Source: Galerina marginata
Lineage: Eukaryota; Basidiomycota; Agaricomycetes; Agaricales; Galerinaceae
Length of the DNA: 64,000 nt
Direction of reading: 5' to 3'
NCBI GenBank assembly: GCA_023014335.1
Contig: JAECYW010000007.1
Span: forward strand, 1,426,001-1,490,000
The position numbers were made by a program, and so were the translations under genes. Below the pieces are notes generated by a model. That model was given only the letters and a program-made list of their open reading frames with translations, did no database searches and had not been told where the DNA came from. Positions 58,909 to 64,000 of this stretch are shown here, piece by piece. The stretch's first letter is position 1, and every line of letters starts with the position of its first letter.

Positions 58909-61900
58909 TTAAATATTGCCCGTCAATCTAATATCACGTATCGATGCCCCAACGAATACCGCAAATGTTCCCGGTGGACGAACGTAGCTTTGGCTTGGAG
59001 TATCCCAGATGCTAACTCCGAATTAGCGATAGAGATACTACATATTAGACGAAGAAGCACACCTGAGATCCCTCGTACTCAAAGATATCGAAACACTCTG
59101 AATCTGTCCCACCTGCAAATTGACCTCCTCAAACCCTCTCAGCACTTTCTTCGGCTCGCCTGCAGCAGCAGGGAAACCCAGGTACAGCTGCGGCTTTTCC
59201 GTACCCGCTAGTGAACCGGTGTTGGTGACAGTGAAGGAGACTGTGTACCCTGATGATGAGGGCGAGATAGAGAGCGAGGAGTAGCCAAAGGTGGTATAGG
59301 AGAGGCCGAATCCGAACTCGAAGCGAGGTATTATGTTGTGTTCGTCCATGTATCGGTAGTCAAGGAGGAGCTTCTCTGTATAGTTGATCTATTAGAGAAG
59401 GGTTGGGTGAGATCATTTGTGAGAAGGCAGAATGGAAGTACTGACATCCGGGAATCCAAGACTGTTGTATACGATGGTCGTAGAATAAGCGTCTTCCGAC
59501 TATAAACCACAAAAAGTCAGTCAACATTCACCAACAGAAAAGAAGAGGACGCTACGAACATCAGCGATACTAAACGGTAACCTTCCACTCGGGTTGAAGG
59601 CGCCGTACATCACATCAACAATAGCTGGGCCTGTCTGTTCCCCGGGTGCACCAGCATAGATGATCCCAGTGATATTCGGGTGGGTGCTCCAAGGCATAAA
59701 AACAGGACCAACGGAATGGACAACAACGACGGTGTTGCTGCACACTGCCGCCACACGTTGAACCAGGCTTCCACCTTCCCACCAGAGCTTCAAGTCATTC
59801 CTGTCGCCTATGTTTCCAACGACAATGTCGTAGAATCCAAGTTCGCCGCTCATACTGCAATTATCATTGTATTCAATATTGAGTCTCGAAATGGGGGACG
59901 TTACAGTTGAACTCACGCATTGACAAAAACGAAGGCCATGTCCTTTCCTTTTGCTGCATTAGCACCTTGATCAAGGTCATTGGACAGCGAGGTTGTGATT
60001 GTCGCCGAAGTCCCGATGAAAGAGGTGAGAGCATCAATCGGAGGCACGATAAAATCGAGCGAGTTCGATCCAGAGCCCCATCTAAGGCCAAATAATATAT
60101 CAATGAATTTATTTTCTCCTCGAAAAAGTATTAAAAGCGTACCCGATAGACATAGTCCCGTCGTTACATTCATTCAGACCACCACAGTTCAAATTTGGCA
60201 TTTTCGCATCCTGTCCCACGACAGCCACTGTCTTCGCCACGCCCTTGACCGCTGGCAGCCCCCTCACCGTAACACCTTGTGCGTTGACCGTCCTGTTGTT
60301 CTTGAGCAGCACGGATGAGGCTGCAGCGATCTCGCGAACGAGCGCAGTGTGTGCGTCGCTCCGCACGTTCACGTTGAGGTTGCGAGAGCCGGAGCCGTCG
60401 GGTTTCTGAGCGTCAAAGTTCACTGGCGGATAGCCCTGACATATGGTCAGGATTGAGATGAAGACGACCGTGATGACTGGATGGACTCACTGAATCCTGT
60501 CCGAGGTGATACCATGCCGCCAAAATATTTGCCACCATCTGGTTCAATCGTGTGGTTGAAACTTGGTTGTTGTTGACGGCCGTCTTCAATCCACCACCGA
60601 GACCACCATACACGCCACCACCTACAATCGAATTTTCATGAGCATGAAGACGGATGTGCACCAAAAGTTGAAGGAGAGAGGGTGTTATACCAACCGATAA
60701 GAATAAAGTCTCCAGGTTGCTCCATATCAAGGCCAGCATTCGCATTGTCTGCAGCTGAATCATGTGTAGCGCCCCAATCGCTGACAACATAGCCTAACGA
60801 AGGATTAGCTCCAGTTTCTTACACTAAAACCATTCAGTAATCACCTTTGAAGCCATTCTTCTTCAAAAGTCCAAGCAGAGGAGCGTTGTGACACGACGAA
60901 GTGTCGTTGAAACGGTTGTATGCACACATAACCGACGCGACGTCCGCCTAATAATGTAATAAAAAGTCAAATCAAAACTTATTTCAAACCCGAGGTTTTA
61001 AAAAAAACTTAAAACCAACCTCAATGCTTCTCAAAAACGGATAAAAATAAATCTCATGCATCGTCCGGTCATCCATGTTCGCGCTGAGGCCGTAGCGCCA
61101 GTGCTCTTGATTGTTCGCAAGGAAATGTTTGGCACATGCTTGCACGCCGACGCTCTGGACGCCTGTAATTGTTTCGTACGCGCCTTCGCCGTTGAGGTAG
61201 GGGTCGGGACCGAAACTGTACAGCATCGGATAAGGATGAAAAAATCGACGAAGAGAATTCAAACCATAACACACCTTTCCCATCCCCGACCAGCCTTCGG
61301 ATTTCGCATCTTTGCAACCAATAAAATGTTAGACATGCAGAATTCAAGATAAGTAACCTCGAAAAACACACAATATCCATGGCTGGTCCCAAGAACACGC
61401 TACAGTCACACGACATGCGCATTAAATCGATCTTTTCTTCTATAGCATGCATCTACTCACTGTGCGCCTTTCCCTCTGAACTCCTCGCCGATCGCCACAC
61501 CCCTCGCCCTCATCAGCCTGCGGCTAAAGGTCGACGCGGTGTTGATCCCCGTCGGAAACCCCGTTACATTGTTCACCAAGCGCATCCCCGCTGGCCCGTC
61601 TTGGTAGCAGAACGAAGGGATCCCGAGACGCGTCACTGCTGTGGTATCGCCGACACAACGACCTAATATGTTCAAAATCGGGAAGACATCACGACGAGTT
61701 CGTATATGCGCGTTTTTGCGTCGAGACAATGACTTACGCGCCGAGTTCAGCTGCCCAGTCCCGATAACAACATCGAGTTTCTCGTCCACCGTCATCTGCG
61801 CGACCACATTGTTGGCAAGCGCGTACGAGTCGTCCCATGAACCTTAAATAGAGCGATATAATCAGCAAGTTAAGCAGTGCGTACGGACTATGAACGTACG

Positions 61901-61969
61901 GGTTGTGAATGCATGGCATCCAGAGACGAGTAAACTCGCGAGAAGGACGCCAGTTGCAAAGGGCAGCAT
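58909..61969 (-). CDS. secreted GH3 beta-glucosidase
   Basis: It hydrolyses terminal beta-glucose from cellobiose and related oligosaccharides outside the cell. The ATG at 61967-61969 gives a signal peptide (MLPFATGVLLASLLVSGCHA). GH3 motifs follow: NNVVAQMTVDEKLDVVIGTG, LGIPSFCYQDGPAGMR, FGPDPYLNGEGAYETITGVQ, then ACAKHFLANNQE. The nucleophile Asp is in VVSDWGATHDSAADN. Then VREIAAASSVLLKN, the acid/base-type Glu in MSGELGFYD, VDVMYGAFNPSGRLPFSIAD, and FGFGLSYTTF before a fibronectin-III-like C-terminal domain (VSFTVTNTGSLAGTEKPQLY). A last exon reads IWDTPSQSYVRPPGTFAVFV and ends in TAA (58909-58911). More than ten introns. It looks complete. Confidence 0.92.
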
Positions 61970-62769
61970 CGGAGGGTTCTCCCTCGCCGCTGGAACGCGA
62001 ACCATTCTTATATGGAACCCAAAAAGGCACAAGCAGATTTGTGACCAGTCCAGTTCCGGTCGCAAGGAGCTCGATTCGGGACCCTATCGGTTCCCTTTCG
62101 AAATGACCTTCGGTGACACATGCGCCGATATGGAAGAATCAGATCCAGCACTGTGCAGCGCAAGTGACTTTAAAGTTCATGCTGCTACTGCTCGGGTAGG
62201 TGCTAGATATCGGTCATGAGACATCAAATGTGGACATCCAAATCAGTAGCCTGGGTATCACAGCAGCGAAGAACCTTGCCCAAGGTAAAACTTTGCTTTC
62301 CGTAGAGAATGTCGACGATTTGCGGAGAGGGACGACTCTTCCCTGAATTCCCAGGTCGGCGTTGTGGTTGTCGTCGTCGCCATGGCCGACATGAGCGTTC
62401 ATTTTATGCATAGCAAGATGAACGTCATTGGTATGATAGGTGAAGAGCGGTGTCAATTCTAAAATGAAAATCACCTGCAAGACGGAGGTTTCCCCAGTTG
62501 GAATGAGATCGGCGACATTAGTGGCAGTGTAAATGGTACGAAGATAAAAGTTTTTGGGAAATCAGAATCGCGGCGAAATACATGCTCATAGATATGGCCA
62601 TGGAGGCGTGCTCTTACGAGCTCAAAAAACTAGGATGAAACTATTTTTTTTGGTGATTACCGCTCGTCGTTGTCGTTGAGGGTGAGGGGGATGAGGGTTA
62701 TGGGAAGCCTTGGCAGGCCGCTGATTCACGTTCGTGAAGGAATCTCCGTCTTTGATCTCCTTCCACACC
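61970..62769. other. divergent intergenic region
   Basis: This is 800 bases between the beta-glucosidase and Mcp1 starts. On the minus strand near 62475-62560 a frame reads YTATNVADLIPTGETSVLQ and is followed by a possible intron donor. It looks protein-like but has no start or continuation I can support, so it may be a relic. Confidence 0.4.
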
Positions 62770-63556
62770 ATGGCGCCTACGACGCTTGACAAAATTCGAG
62801 CCAGCGCGCTGCCAATCCTCACTAAAACGGCGCACTTCTCGACGCCATTCATTACGACTTTTTTGCTCATCCATCTCTCCGCGCCGGCGCTGGCCAACAT
62901 CGGTGGTTCGTCTCTCTCTTCCCGAACCATGGTCAGTTCCTTTCTGAGCCTACTAATCGACCAACTCAATTCAACCCGACCCAGCTTTTAGGCAGAGAAT
63001 ATTACCAAACCATTCTTTCCGAGCCTCTTCTCGTTCTCGGCCCTCTGACTCTCCACGCCGTCTCCGGGTCACTGAAGCGCCTCCTCTCTCCGCCAGGCCG
63101 ACCGCCCCGCCGCCTCACCCACCTGCTGAGCATAACAGGCTACGCCACGCTCCTCCTCTTCTTGCCCATCCACTATCTCACACACCGCGCCTATCCCACC
63201 CTCGATGTAGCCCCCATCTACGTGTCGGCCCTGCAGAACTCGACTACGAGTTCGTGAAAACGGGCCTGAAATCCTGGCCTATTCGCAGTTGGCTCATGTA
63301 CACCGGTCTCGTGCTGTCAACGACTCTGCACCTTGTAGATGGAATGACCATTATCTGGAACACCTATCTCAAGGATTTCCTGCAAAGCTGGAAACTCGCC
63401 AAGAGACCACGGAGGATGGCCTTGGCTCTGGGGTGCATTGCATTGCCTACCCTAACGGGTTTATACGCCATTGCAAAGGAACCGACAATGACCTTTGCTA
63501 CCATGGCAAGCAGGTACCAAGCTGTATTCCTATCATCAATGTTATACCGGATATGA
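62770..63556 (+). pseudogene. MCP1: Mcp1-like mitochondrial membrane protein with apparent one-base frameshift
   Basis: Mcp1 is a mitochondrial outer-membrane protein tied to lipid transfer and vacuole/ER-mitochondria contacts in yeast. The ATG is at 62770. Exon 1 (MAPTTLDKIRASALPILTKT, then helix FITTFLLIHLSAPALANIGG) joins over a 53-base intron (about 62932-62984) to LLGREYYQTILSEPLLVLGP. Further helices follow: LLSITGYATLLLFLPIHYL, then after the break SWPIRSWLMYTGLVLSTTLH and RMALALGCIALPTLTGLYAI. The end is AVFLSSMLYRI and a stop at 63556. Between 63225 and 63231 the frame changes: PIYVS continues into a stop, while GPAELDYEFVKTGL resumes in another frame. One base seems missing. No legal intron fixes it. 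It is either a sequencing error or a broken allele; the rest is intact. Confidence 0.72.
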
Positions 63557-64000
63557 ATTGGATACTGCGAATTGCTGGATATGTTTTGGGGTCTCAAGCT
63601 CATCGCTGATCGTCGTAAAATTGTTGTTTTTCGACTATTGCTTTTCCCCTTCAATTGGGTCCCTATATGAGACAACCTTTAATCGACGATGCCTACGCTA
63701 GAGCAAAGACACAGCCAATTTGACCTATGCGGCGGCAACAAGTTCTATCTCAGGCCACCAGTGGTGGGGAAGGCTCATCATTGGTATAAGTTAAGTCTAA
63801 ATGGGTAGTATGTACTGCACATCAATGCCTGCGTGTGGCCGGTCCTCATAAACTGTTCATTAATAAATCGAGGAGCTTGCTGTCCTCGAGCTGTTCGTTA
63901 ATCGTTTCCATTCCAATCCTTGGAGTTTCAATGACGAGATCCACGCGACCGCATGCTCATGGTCCTCATTGTGGGGACTACATAAATTCAGACGCAGCAG
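63557..64000. other. window-end intergenic region
   Basis: This is the 3' flank of the Mcp1-like gene. No gene or repeat is recognisable. Confidence 0.5.

Overview
The window reads as nuclear DNA of a filamentous basidiomycete, most likely an Agaricomycete. Genes are compact and split by many 48-75 base GT-AG introns, often with a CTAAC-type branch site. The gene families fit a mushroom-forming fungus: a SCAP/SREBP-pathway sensor, Knr4/Smi1, an OTT_1508-type deaminase, F-box families, a SWIM/MULE element, Dicer and short secreted proteins. I found no rRNA, tRNA or CRISPR array. Coordinates come from reading frames and splice sites by eye, so internal exon edges are predictions.

Layout. 1-2006: 3' part of a MULE-type transposase with a SWIM zinc finger (+). 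2402-3682 (-) and 3910-8255 (+): a divergent pair, the pyruvate dehydrogenase E3-binding protein Pdx1 and the sterol sensor SCAP. 9185-10692 (+): a predicted OTT_1508-like deaminase. 11252-12919 (-): an F-box/LRR-like protein. 13986-14699 (+): a small secreted protein. 16085-18318 (+): Knr4/Smi1. 18801-21223 (+): an Msc7-type aldehyde dehydrogenase with a 5-base microexon. 21550-23719 (-): a Dcn1-like neddylation factor. 24565-29070 (-): a membrane-anchored beta-propeller/amidohydrolase fusion. 29618-30364 (-): EMC4. 30566-31787 (-): SF3B4. 32260-33576 (+): a secreted, repeat-rich acidic protein. 34592-35459 (-): CDC42. 36088-40840 (-): a large disordered protein with a WD40-like C terminus.

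Second half. 41860-47196: a local F-box family made of one decayed copy and two intact tandem genes (+). 47263-48260 (-): a carboxymuconolactone-decarboxylase-like protein. 48632-53314 (-): Dicer, divergent from a stand-alone GRF zinc-finger protein at 53766-54023 (+), with a striking palindrome flanked by two TGACTCA sites between them. 54602-55584 (+): phosducin-like protein. 56166-56932 (+): a basic/acidic, chaperone-like orphan. 57312-58369 (-): a multi-pass membrane protein. 58909-61969 (-): a secreted GH3 beta-glucosidase. 62770-63556 (+): an Mcp1-like mitochondrial protein with an apparent one-base frameshift.

Most genes are unrelated housekeeping genes (acetyl-CoA supply, sterol sensing, cell polarity, splicing, ER insertion, cullin neddylation). 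The accessory-looking parts are the MULE remnant, the deaminase, the two secreted proteins, the F-box cluster and the Dicer/GRF pair. The best candidates for something not yet described are the Dicer/GRF divergent unit, the deaminase gene, and the Kex2-site-bearing repeat protein.
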